From assembly GCA_933207985.1 (NCBI GenBank), contig OW240921.1, positions 108,055,193-108,119,192 of the forward strand: DNA of 64,000 bases, read 5' to 3'. Under the pieces are notes generated by a model. The model worked only from the letters and a program-made list of their open reading frames with translations. It ran no database searches and was not told the origin of the DNA. Source of the DNA: Pelobates cultripes. Taxonomy: Eukaryota > Chordata > Amphibia > Anura > Pelobatidae. Both the position numbers and the translations under genes were made by a program. Below are positions 45,262-55,718 of the stretch, piece after piece (within the stretch, counting starts at the first letter, position 1; the number at the start of each line of letters is the position of its first letter).

Positions 45262-45665
45262 ATCCTGCCGAAGCTTAAATTCTATAAACTTGAGTAGACA
45301 ACTGGAACAACATATCCAGCGTGTCGACCTCTTCCTTATAACATAACAGTGTAACTTATCCACGTGTATTGTGATGACAACCGATCATCCACTGCGTCGA
45401 CTGTTGTTCATCAAGCTGAAATGGGAGAGAAAAAGAAATGGTAACGTGTAGTCTAGAGACTGTGTGTCACATACATGGTGGCTAATTCTTATTATACATG
45501 TTATCCTCTACAGACTAACTTACATGCTGTAGGTGCTACTGAATGTCATATGTCCCTATCATACTTAATTAACTATACATTTATCCTACCAATACAACTT
45601 ACCGGGTGGGAATTCAACTCTTTTCATTTATATGGTAAAAACTTTGCGATACTTACCGGGTGGGC

Positions 45666-45766
45666 CAATATTCGCCTCCGTGTCCTTTATAAAATCATGA
45701 CTTTACGTCATGTAATTTGTAAAATCTGGTAATTTTATTAAAGGACACGGAGGCTCATATTATGCT
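45666..45766 (-). repeat. DIRS internal complementary region
   Basis: 45666-45736 matches the reverse complement of the left outer end (45010-45078). 45731-45766 matches the reverse complement of the right outer end (49522-49557), and the two overlap at AATTTT. In DIRS replication models this segment aligns the two ends to make a circular intermediate. It abuts the recombinase stop codon. Confidence 0.9.
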
Positions 45767-45769
45767 AGT

Positions 45770-46690
45770 TCAAAGCTGAGCAATGACTGATGATGTTATG
45801 TGATCTGCAGGGCGAAAATAGTATTCCTTAAAGGTGGATTCACGGGACCAGTCTGCCGTCCGCAGAAGGTCTTCCAGTCTACATCCCAAATTAAATGCTT
45901 TAGTCGCCATAGCTCCCCTAGTGGAGTGTGCTCCATATATGGAGTATCTATATTTGCGGAGGTCATTACCCATTTCACCCATCGGGCTATAGTTACTGAT
46001 GATACTGGTTGATGTGGCGTGCTAATGGCCAAGAATAGTTCATGATGACTAGGGTTTCGAAATGCCTGTGTCCGTTTCTCATATTCTTTGAGACAAGCTA
46101 TTGGACATAGGTTTGCATTGTGAGGGAATGCTGGATAAAATACTGTAGAAATTGCTGTTTTAGTACGTCTGGCAATGTTAAAAGTTACTCCCAATGGAGT
46201 GAACGAGCATGCATCCACATCCAATGCTCGGAAGTCTGAGACTCTTTTGCATGATACCAAGCAGAAGAGCATAGCCAGTTTCGCTGATAGTTGTTTAAGT
46301 GTGAGGCTAGTGTTCTGTGGCCATTGTTCCAATAAATTTAAGACTAAATTCACGTCCCACATTGATGCATATCTGGGTTGTGGTGGTCTTGAAAATCTAA
46401 CCCCACGTAAGAATCTGCACACCAGTAAATGTTTCCCTATTGGTGCTCCTTCTAAGCCTTTATGTCCAGCCGATATTGCTGACCTGTATACATTAATAGT
46501 CCGGTATGCTAGACCTTGATCGTATAGGTGTGTCAGGTAGTAGGTAGTTCACAGGGGCACATACGGGATCCACTTATTGTTCCATGCACCAACCACTCCA
46601 GGAGTTCCATACTCGACTGTAGGATCTCCATGTTCCTGGAGCCCAGGCTTCCGCCAGTAGTTCAAGCATTGCCTGTGGAACCTCTGGTAC
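45770..46690 (-). mobile_element. DIRS tyrosine recombinase (frameshifted)
   Basis: The N-terminal SAM-like core-binding region reads LLAEAWAPGTWRSYSRVWNS and WSGWC (46574-46690). The catalytic domain at 45796-46422 has the first Arg in CKRVSDFRALDV. The last frame (45770-45982) has the HxxR block YGAHSTRGAMATKA and the nucleophile Tyr in TFKEYYFRP. All key residues can be read but in at least three frames. Confidence 0.88.
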
Positions 46691-47022
46691 GACCCAGGGT
46701 CCCCTGAAAGGAGCCACGCTAACAACCTGAGTTGTCCCTGCATCATCAGTGGGTGTGGGTTCCCTTTGGGATCCGACAAAAGGTGCGGGTTCTCGGGAAG
46801 TATCCTGGGAAGGTCTATAGATATCTCCATGAGTGAAGGGAACCATGGCTGCGTTGTCCAGAATGGTGTTATTAGGACCAGTGATGTCCGTGAGCGGTCG
46901 AGATGTACCAACATCCGTGCCAACACAGCGAACGGAGGGAAAGCGTATAGTCTTCTGCTCGGCCATGACTGGAGGAATGCATCCGTACCTATTGCCTCTG
47001 GATCTGGTCTCCAGCTGAAGAA

Positions 47023-47481
47023 TTACGGAAGTTGCGTATTCAAACGAGACGCAAACAAATGCATGTACATCGGGCCCCACAGCGTTTGTAATCGCAGGAA
47101 TACTCCACGATTCAGGCGCCAATCGCTGGCGTCCCGCAGGTGTCTGGAATTCCAATCCGCTACCATATTCGAGAGACCCGGGATGTATTCGGCTCGTACT
47201 GATATGTTGCGGTCCAGGCAAAATTGCCAAAATTCCGTGGCTAAATCTGCTAATATTCTGCACCTGGTGCCGCCAAGGCGGTTGATGTATTGCACTGCTG
47301 ATATGTTGTCCATCCTCAAGATGATGGAGCAATGCTTCTTGGCACCTAAGAGGCTCTTCATTGCGAATGATCCCGCCATAAGTTCCAGGCTGTTGATATG
47401 CAGCGCTCTTTCCGATTGGGACCATCTTCCGCTGTGGAAATATGACCACAACGCGCTCCCCAGCCAATAAGGAGTTGCCAA
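47023..47481 (-). mobile_element. DIRS RNase H domain
   Basis: Reads ALHINSLELMAGSFAMKSLL, SIILRMDNISAVQYINRLGG and RAEYIPGLSNMVADWNSRHL, with the acidic residues of RNase H (E in SLELMA, D in RMDN, D in VADWNSR). It starts immediately at the gag junction because RT is deleted. The frame stays open for about 150 codons. Confidence 0.88.
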
Positions 47482-48491
47482 TAAGGCAAATAGAGCGCTG
47501 CGCCCACTCTCGGATAGTCAAGAGGTCTACTGGTGTGCCACCTGAGAGTGCAGCTTCGACCATGTCGAAAATTTTTGCGCTGGGGCCCAATGAGTCAAGC
47601 ACCTTATCCTGGCAGTGGCACAGGGGGTTATCCAGCCCTTTTTTGGCTTTCCAGACAGATTTTCCCAGAAATTGGGCAATTTTTGGGTCCAGTTCCGGTG
47701 TGGCACAAGCCATATCTGGGACTGTTGGACGTGGGCATTCCGCCCTCAGCTTATTCCTGGTGGCTTTATCCAGGGGTTTCCTAATTCTGGCCGCTATATA
47801 TTGGGCCACGTGGTCAGCTGGAAACCATTCCGTAGACCTAGGGTGTTGTAGGTCATCTGGATTAAATAGGGGCTCCCCCTGCGGGTCTAGAATAACTGAA
47901 TCATCCGTGGCCTCTTTGCCCATGTTGGCTGGTTTGCCTGGTAAACTGTGCTCCAGAGAAGAATTCCTCCTGGTCCGAATCAGAGTCGGATATCTCTGTC
48001 AGGGCTTTTGCCCATTTCCATGCCCTCACCGTTTTTGCCCGGTGGGAGGCTCGCTTACGTGGGGGCCCCACGTCCTCATTAGTGACAGGACACAATCTGT
48101 CCGTCATGCTCGTTTTGGAGGTTTGCTTGCCCACATGATGGGTCTTTTCTGTAGCCTTGCGCCCGCTGAGGGATGCAGGCTTGTCATCTTGGGCCTTGGG
48201 GCGGAGGCCGTCGGGGTTGTGGCTAGACGCCAAGATGGCGTTGCTGATGGATTGGGTCAGGTTATCCGACATCGCCCCCATCGCTGTGTATATGGCCTGT
48301 GTGACCAATTTTGTCATTGTCACATCTAGGAGTGAATGGAACTCCTCCGAGTTCAGTTGCTCCAAAGACGCCACATCTTCTCCTTGGGAGGAGATTAGGT
48401 GCGGAGCCTGGGACACACGGTGTGTGGTGTCCTTATTGACAGAAGCAAGAGTGACAAGCTCCTGTTCCTTGGGGTGCTGCATTCTAGACAT
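47460..48491 (-). mobile_element. DIRS gag-like ORF (one frameshift)
   Basis: ATG at 48491 (MSRMQHPKEQELV). The frame runs to about 47901, and gag continues in another frame from 47923 (MGKEATDDSVILDPQGE, PADHVAQYIAARIRKPLDK, LGKSVWKAKKGLD, TIREWAQRSICLIGN) until the deletion near 47480. Acidic and basic stretches (SDSDSDQEE, PPRKRASHRAK) are typical of nucleic-acid-binding gag proteins. Confidence 0.75.
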
Positions 48492-49355
48492 AAATCTGAT
48501 TCAATTATGGGGACACTAAACTAAGTGGCACTATTAGCAATGGCCCTCTGAATGTATAATATCTATATATATAAGTTGTGCTTTAAAGCACACACAGTAC
48601 TGTCTCTTTAATTCCAAGAGAGACCGTATTACAAGTCAGCCTGGCACAGTGAAAACTGATTAGTCTGGCTATTAAAGGGTGACAGGGCAAGGCACAAACA
48701 ATGCTGTCAGCTTACCAAGTGTTCCCTCCGGAATGGCCGCAAGGGAACACTGGCAGGCTGACAGCCACAGACAATGACCAATCCGAGTGCTCCCGCCCCT
48801 CAGGGGGGCTGGGGGCGCCGGGAAAAAGCGCGGCAAATCTCTGAGTAAGCCGGCGGTTAAAATGGCCGCCACGTTGTGTGGCCGCCAATGCGCCTGCGCG
48901 TGCAGCCCCCGGCTGTAAAAATGCCCGCGCCGGCAAACAGCCACCGCGGAGAATTGCCGGGGAGAGGACTTAGTTACCTGATGTGCGCGGGTAATAAACT
49001 ACCCGGGGAGGTGAGGGAGGGAGGGAGGGAGTGTATCTCCAGGACGGGAGATATTAAGAAGGATAATAAATCTATGAAACTATGTATACAAACTACAAAT
49101 AGATACCAACGGTTTATACTCCTAAACATACATGCAAAGACCTATAGAAGGGGAAACTCTTATACACTTTATACTCCTATATAATACATCTAACTCCCCC
49201 TAAAGTCTACAGACAATATATCTATACAGAATATATATAGTGAAAATATGTAATGAAAGATACATAAAGCAATATCCCAAATCTAGCTATCCAAATAGAA
49301 TGAACTCTAATTAGAGAGAGATAAAAATTGGGTGATACTTAGCTGAGGCAGCAGC
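48492..49355 (-). mobile_element. DIRS 5' untranslated region
   Basis: Non-coding sequence between the gag start and the 5' terminal repeat. A GC-rich block lies at 48775-48970, rich in CG dinucleotides and followed by GGGAGGGAGGGAGGGAG (49013-49030), a possible promoter region by position only. Confidence 0.5.
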
Positions 49356-49557
49356 AAAGAAAGAGGGAGAGGAGAGGTCACATGGGTGGTTATGGATAGA
49401 TGGACTGTTCCTATTGGTTAAGGATAGAATATTATGTTAACCCTTTGAGTACCTATCCTAGTTTTGTCTTTGAATGTCTTATACCTTTTTCTTTGCTGCT
49501 GAGGTATAATAAAGAGAGAGATAAGCATAATATTCGCCTCCGTGTCCTTTATAAAAT
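49356..49557 (-). repeat. DIRS 5' inverted terminal repeat
   Basis: Partner of 45059-45261. It ends at CTCCGTGTCCTTTATAAAAT, and host sequence GTCATTTATC follows. Confidence 0.92.
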
Positions 49558-49966
49558 TGTCATTTATCTCTGTCATTCTTTTATTCTGCATCCCCCTCAT
49601 TTTCATTGTGCGCTCTCCTTCCCCTGGCGAAACAGCAGGCAGTGAAGCAGTAGGCCCCACCTAGATTCTGTCATCTGTGTGCTTCTAAAACCCCTGTGCA
49701 CCAAATGGCACTTGCACAACAAAACCAAGGCAAAACCATCTGGAGGCGAGGATTGGCTCTTGATGGTGATGGCCTTCTAAACTTTTCCTGCTCCACTGCC
49801 TCGTGTTAATTAGCCCAAAAATTCCTATTTACCCCGCACAAATGGGGACCAGAAGGCTGCTGACTCTAAAAAGAGCTCACGCACCCGGTCCCTCTGCCGG
49901 TACCTGGTTACCCCGGCGGGCCTCGCCACCCCGACAGACTCGTCATCGCAGCCTGTGTCGAAAGAG

Positions 49967-50063
49967 GCCTGTAGGATCACCGTGTTCCTGGAGCCCAGGC
50001 TTCCGCCAGTAGTTCAAGCGTTGCCTGTGGAACCTCTGGTACGACCCAGGGTCCCCTGACCAG
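49967..50063 (-). mobile_element. Second DIRS fragment (recombinase N-terminus)
   Basis: Near-identical over about 90 bp to 46618-46708, encoding the same RGPWVVPEVPQ and LLAEAWAPGTW region. The ends are abrupt, and neighbouring sequence is unrelated to the DIRS element. Confidence 0.85.
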
Positions 50064-50476
50064 GGTGTGGCCTCCCTCCGCTTCTCCCTGGAGGACGGAT
50101 CCCCGATGCTGGCGGATGGAGAATGGCTGACCCTGCTTCGGGCATTACCCGCCCAGCGACTGACCTGAGGAGCACGAAGATCTTGCTGCTGTTCACCTGC
50201 ACTTCCCCACTTCTCCCCCTTTTCCATTTTTTACCCCTTACCTCCTCCTGCCCTCCTCCTCTCCCCTCCATTCTGGGGGCTCCACTGTTCATGAAAAACT
50301 GAGGAGCCTGCAGTAATGAGGACGATGTGACACCCCATCTCTGGATGTGAGGCATAATCGTCTAGCTATACCGATAGACAGAGCCAGTAGGAACACATGC
50401 ACACTCTACCCCTGACACTCAACTTACGTACACTAGGAATTGATTTCCCTTGAGTTCCTTGACCGAGACACATGGA

Positions 50477-50580
50477 CTGCCAGGAGTTGGTTACCTTTAG
50501 ACTATTACATGCCACGTGGTAAGTGGCACAACACTTACCACGTGGCATGTAATAGTCTAAAGGTAACCAACTCCTGGCAG
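50477..50580. repeat. Perfect hairpin, 49-bp arms, 6-nt loop
   Basis: Arm 50477-50525 (CTGCCAGGAGTTGGTTACCT...) is the exact reverse complement of 50532-50580, with loop GCACAA at 50526-50531. No mismatches are seen. Both strands therefore encode the same spurious RSWLPLDYYMPRGK peptide. It lies between the DIRS scrap and the L1 ORF2 remnant. Confidence 0.95.
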
Positions 50581-50875
50581 GGGGTGGGTTTCTCAACCTC
50601 AGCTGGACTGGGTGGGAGCCCTGACCCTACTCAGTCACCAATACCAGCTTTCCACTCAATGTTTCCACGACACCTGTGTGCTCCTGCGCCTTGACGGACC
50701 TGAGTCCCCAAGCAGACATCCGTCCTATCCCTCACGATTTCAGTGCTAGCTCACCAAGTGGTGTACCTTCCTTTACACAACTGACACTTTAGGGCAACCT
50801 GTGACTGGGGGCAATTTAAAAAGAATTAGCTAGGCCACCCAAACAACCCCCGACCAACCATGACCAGCCACACCT

Positions 50876-53090
50876 CTTACTTCTTGCCCACAGACCCCAA
50901 ACTGCTGTCGCTCAATACTAAGGGACTCAATACACCGAGAAACGCTCGCTTGCATTGAGGGACTTTAAGGCCCAGAGGGCTCACGTGGTGCATGTCCAAG
51001 AAACACACTTTTGGGAGGGTTCTGCCCTGAAACTGACCAACTACCCTCTAGCTATTTTTGGGAACAACCATACAGGCAAATCGAGAGGAACGGCCATCCT
51101 CATTCACAAGTCTATTCCATAATTACATGGTGCAACCTTAGTAGGGTGGGAAGGCCAATACGTTTTCATAAAAGGGAAGATACTGGGACAGACATACACT
51201 TTTGCCAACATTTATACACCTAACTCACAACAAGGCAGGTTTTTGAGGACCACATTGTAAACCTTAATGGCCTTCATGGAGGGCCTTCTCATACTAGGGG
51301 GAGATTTTAACATAGCCTTACACCCACGAGTAGATACCTTGACAGGCACGTCAGCCGTCCTGGACCACACACTCCAGATGATAAGAAACATTCTACTTAC
51401 TCACCACCTAACTGACCGCTGGTGGGCGATGCATCCTGACGATAGGGACTACTCACACTACTCTATTCCCCACACCAGATACTCTCACAGATTATTTCTT
51501 CGTCCCCTACTACCATCTGCATACTGTCACCCAGACAGCCTTCGGAGCAACGACTATGCCCCCCTTACACTAAGCCTATCCAGCCCTCTTTGTTAACTGG
51601 AGTCTTAACTAGACCCTTTTCAACGACCCCCTGGTCCTGGCGGAATGCGAACACCACACTGATGAAATATTTTGCCGAAAACACGACGCCCGAGATACCT
51701 GCCCCAACCATCTGGGAAGCACATAAGTGCTCCATTAGGGGCTTTTCATGGCCAGGGGTGCTCAGATAAAAACAGGAAAGGGAGGCAGGAGTCACACAGC
51801 TTACAGTGGTGATCCTCAAGCTAGAACAGACCCACAAACTGAGGCCCACCCTTGCCGCCTTCCAGGAACTGGCAGCCAAAAGAAGGCACTTCTACCTATA
51901 AAGTGACAAATGCGACAACCTGCTGGCATTATCAATAAATGGAAAGCAAAATCCAGGGGCTGGGTGCAACGCATGCTGGACGCCATCGCACGGGTTGCAC
52001 ACTCCTATTATGAGACCTTATATGCAACAAGTGGGGCACCAAACGGATCTCTGATGAACGAAAGAGGGGATGTCATCCGACAATACCTGGAAGCCAACAT
52101 ACACACCACACTGGAGGCGGAGGCACTAGAGGCGCTCGAGGCTCCCCTTTCCAACGAAGAACTGGCAGAAGCCAATGTGAGTGGGAATTTCCAATTTCAA
52201 TGGTCAGAGAGAGCTATTAAGTACCTAGGGATCTGGATAACTAGAGACATCACACCACTGTACGAGACAAATTTTATTCGGATGATTTCCACGATATAGA
52301 AAAACCAGGCAGGTTGGATGCTGCCGTATATATCCTGACTGGGACGCATCGCAGTGACCAAGATGAACATTCTACCACGCATCCTCTACCAGTTCCAGAC
52401 TCTCCCCATCAAGATCCCGACTGTGTACTTCACATCCCTAAGATCACTTTAATTAAAATACATATGGGGCTCGCAGAAACCCAGAATACATTATCAAATT
52501 CTGACCAAACCAAAAGTGGAGGGGGGTCTGGTGGTCCCTGACTTGCTACTGTATTACTACTCCACCCACCTACAAAGAGTTCTAGACTGGGTCAAGGGAG
52601 GGGTAACCAAATTATGGAAGGACATTGAGCAATGCCAAACAGGCAGCTCCTTGCAAGCCCTAGTTTGGATGACACAGGGAGAGTGTTAAGGTGTTAATGA
52701 GCCAACAGTCGTGTGTCAGGGCGACACTCGAAAACTGGCACCAATTGGCCCCCAAAACAGGCCTATCATTCTTCCTGTCCCATCTGTATCCCCTCACTAT
52801 TAACCCTGACTTCCCACTGGGCTTGGGGTCCAGACCATACGCAGCCTTTTTCCCCACACGCACAGGTTCAGGCCTGCCACATGATTAAAGGGAAAAGACT
52901 CAAGACCTCAGAGAATCTTCTGGAGGACATCTCAGGAACATTCATACCGCAGTGGAGGGGTTGGAGAGGATGGTGGAGGTTTGTGCCAGGTGAGGGGACA
53001 GGCCCTGGTTCACTGATGATAGGAAGCCAACAACTAGATAGGATGCTGAAGCGGGTTAAGCAGTTGATCTGCCGACCAACATAGTGAACT
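50876..53090 (+). mobile_element. L1-like ORF2 with deleted reverse transcriptase
   Basis: The endonuclease runs from about 50895 to 51600 over several frames: LSLNTKGLNTPRNAR, VHVQETHF (catalytic Glu), GGDFNIALHPRVDT (51298, catalytic Asp/Asn), and SNDYAPLTLSL in place of the usual SDHAP. A linker follows (51910-52180, YYETLYATSGAP, LEALEAPLSNEELAEAN). The reading then jumps to QWSERAIKYLGIWIT (52197), which lies after the catalytic core of RT, so the YADD-bearing region is deleted. LYQFQTLPIKIPTVYF, YIWGSQKPR and KPKVEGGLVVPDLLLYYYST follow to about 52570, with tail sequence to 53090. Non-functional. Confidence 0.88.
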
Positions 53091-54169
53091 TAACTATTCA
53101 CTGACACATTAGTAGCAACGGGCCAAGAAAGGTACGAATTAGTCGTACCCAATGGCGCATAGCTAGGGTTTGACCTGTGAAAGTGGAATGGGACATTGGA
53201 GAAAGGGTCAACACTTTATAGCGACCATACCAACTGTTCATGAGGACATACTGATTGATACTGTAGGACTCAATGGCCCTAGTCGACGATTTAGACGCTC
53301 TTGACGATTTGAATTCAGACCTACGCAACTTCTAAAGGGACATTACCATAGGAGGAACACACTACCGTTTACAAGGACTTGAAAGAGTCCCAAGTGATGT
53401 TTCCATTTCTGTTTTTCATTTATTAATCTTGTTGATACTTCATCAGCCCTGCGTGGCTGCCTGCAAAGTTATTATACGCTTTCACAAAAAGGAGGCACAA
53501 CTGTTACCATGACGACATGCATATCTTGTTAAGTGTAATTAATTTCTATGTGGTGACAAAACTTTTATTCACACAGCCAAGAATCTCATTCATCTGAAAA
53601 CTACATATAAGAATTGCTCATGTACAAAATAATTCCTTTCACTTATTGAAGTGGTTCTCTCTCGCTCATTGTTTTCAGGGAGTTAGATAACACCTGCAAA
53701 AATGTCAAGTCATAAATCTCAATGAGGAATTTGTTACAACAAACACATGTACATGTTTGATACTTCTCCATCAGAAAACAGCGAGAGCCGGGATTGACTG
53801 AGAGGTTTTTTATTTTTGTTTTTCTGGATGTCATAAGAGAGTATGTGTGTGTAAAATTATTGGAATTGTCGGGAATTTGACTAGGAGATTGCAAATTTTA
53901 TCCCAAAATAGCTATGTTGGAAAAATATATTGATATAGACAATATCAAGTTTAGCAAATAAACTTAAATATCTGCTTTAACGATCAAAATAATAATTATT
54001 TGTGAATATGGAAGTTTGTTTATTAAACATTCGGGATTATTCACTACACTTGAATACAATTAGAAATGACAGAATTCTAGCTAAAAATAGCCAAGCCACT
54101 CTTGTAGCTGAGTTTGTGAATTTTTCTATTACAATCTTCTCTTTTAACCTTAGTTTTGCTATTCTGGTT
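53091..54169. other. Non-coding stretch
   Basis: The first 250 bp may be L1 tail. The rest is AT-rich without a recognised feature. Confidence 0.35.
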
Positions 54170-54582
54170 TTAAAAGAACACTCCAAGCACTATAATAAGT
54201 CAATTGTCGTGGTTATGATGCCCTGGCACTGGCCAAGTGAGATGACCTGCCTGTTTAGGTATGGTTTGACCTAGAGTTCACCAGCCACACAACACACTCC
54301 CTCCTTTGGAGCCTGAAGCTCCTGCAGGGAGCTTCTGTTAGCTCCACTGATACCAGTGCCGCCTTCACCTGAGCTCTCTCAGCCAATGAGCGACTCTCTG
54401 CACAGCTGGGCCTTGCTCAGTGCTGGAGGTTCTTGGGGAAGATACCGCAGCAGTAGATATCTTGAGAACCCTAAGTAAGTCATCAAACCATTCCTAAATG
54501 GTTTGACTGCTTACAAGGCACTTCCGGCAACATAACTACTATAGTGAGTTGCAGTAAACATGGTGCTTGGAGTGGTTTTTAA
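54170..54582. mobile_element. TTAA-flanked MITE
   Basis: TTAA at 54170-54173 and 54579-54582. Termini AAGAACACTCCAAGCACTAT and ATGGTGCTTGGAGTGGTTTT pair imperfectly. Same broad family as 6798-7205 and 16498-16914. Confidence 0.75.
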
Positions 54583-55193
54583 TGCAGAAGAGTTCAAAGT
54601 TTTTTTTAAATAAATCACAATGTATTAATGGTGACCACATTTTGTTTTGCATACACTTGTTGCATAATATGGGAAATCCCATTAAATCACTTGGTTACAA
54701 CAAAAAAGGCTGTCCAATTGCATCATTTCTGAAGTTGTTTCTAAGTTATCCCAAGAATTTCCCAGTAGCCGCTAACAATACTCGTTTTAAGCTAAGAACA
54801 GCAAGCAGTCTCGGCAGTCACGGTGCAGGTTGTTAGGCAGTTCATCCAAAGGTAAGCCAAATACATTTAGCATAATTCTAAAGTTATGTTGATGTGTCTG
54901 TTGTACGTATCGTGGAGACAGGAATTGAGATGCATTTCAGCATGATTTTGCAAGTTGTATTTACTCATTTGAATCATGTTTTAACACACCCAATTTTATT
55001 TTAGTGTTAACAATATTTTGGAGTTTATGCACTAAACAAAGAGTTGTGGGAAAACCAAACTGGACAATTTATGCTAAAATAGCCAATTTGACTATAGCTA
55101 AATTGCTGGGTTTTTCTAAATCAGCCATTGGTGCCTAAGTTTGCTGTTCAGTCAGTGTTTAGGGAATAAACTCTGTTGTCTTTTTTCAGTTGC

Positions 55194-55273
55194 TTAACAC
55201 CTTAAGGACACATGACATGTGTGACATGTCATGATTCCCTTTTATTCCAGAAGTTTGGTCCTTAGGGGGTTAA
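55194..55273. mobile_element. 80-bp palindromic TTAA MITE (copy 1)
   Basis: TTAACACCTTAAGGACAC at the left and GGTCCTTAGGGGGTTAA at the right. The core GACATGTGTGACATGTCATG is shared exactly with copy 2 at 63395-63474. Confidence 0.85.
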
Positions 55274-55597
55274 AGAGACTCTAACTTTTAAGTGATTTAT
55301 ATTCATGAAACACTCAGATTGACGCATTGGAATCTCTATGAAATTCATACACAATTAACAGGTATCACAAGTGTAAAAAAAACCTGATAAACATACAAGA
55401 AAGTGGAGCTTCAAAGAGGTTTCTGCTATGTACTCTTCTCTTATCCTTGCAACTATTCCTAGTGATGGCTGTGGGAAAGGTCATCTTTTCACACGATGCA
55501 CAAAAAGGTTTATCGAGAATCCGGCAATCTCACTGGAACTCCCATCGACCTCAGTTGTGTGCACATGTTTGAGAGTACAACATTGATGCATTTCCCT

Positions 55598-55718
55598 AGT
55601 GTAGGTGTAGGCAACCTTTGGAACTCCAGATGTTTGGGACTGCAATGCCCATAATGCTCGCAAAGCATCAGGGAAGATGTAGTTCAAAACATCTGGAGTG
55701 AAGAACGTTGCCTAAGCC
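55598..55718. mobile_element. Palindromic MITE, family A (copy 2)
   Basis: TAGGCAACCTTTGGAACTCC at the left pairs with GGAGTGAAGAACGTTGCCTA at the right. Inner sequence (GTAGTTCAAAACATCTGG) matches the copy at 1203-1327. Confidence 0.75.

Larger units (their letters stand above)
45010..49557 (-). mobile_element. DIRS-like tyrosine-recombinase retrotransposon lacking RT
   Basis: This is a minus-oriented DIRS element with nearly all structural parts: inverted terminal repeats (49356-49557 and 45059-45261), gag, RNase H, tyrosine recombinase, an internal complementary region (45666-45766) and a 3' extension (45010-45058). The internal region combines the reverse complement of both outer ends, which defines the limits. 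Reverse transcriptase is missing: gag sequence (REWAQRSICLIGN) joins directly to the RNase H domain near 47480. ORFs also carry frameshifts, so the element cannot act on its own. DIRS elements use a recombinase rather than an integrase and leave no target duplication, and none is seen. Confidence 0.93.

Noticed and set aside
45475..45732. + strand ORF of 85 aa near the DIRS 3' end
   Set aside because: It runs through the DIRS internal complementary region on the antisense strand and repeats the same peptide (RLRVLYKIMTLRHVI) that the terminal repeat encodes.
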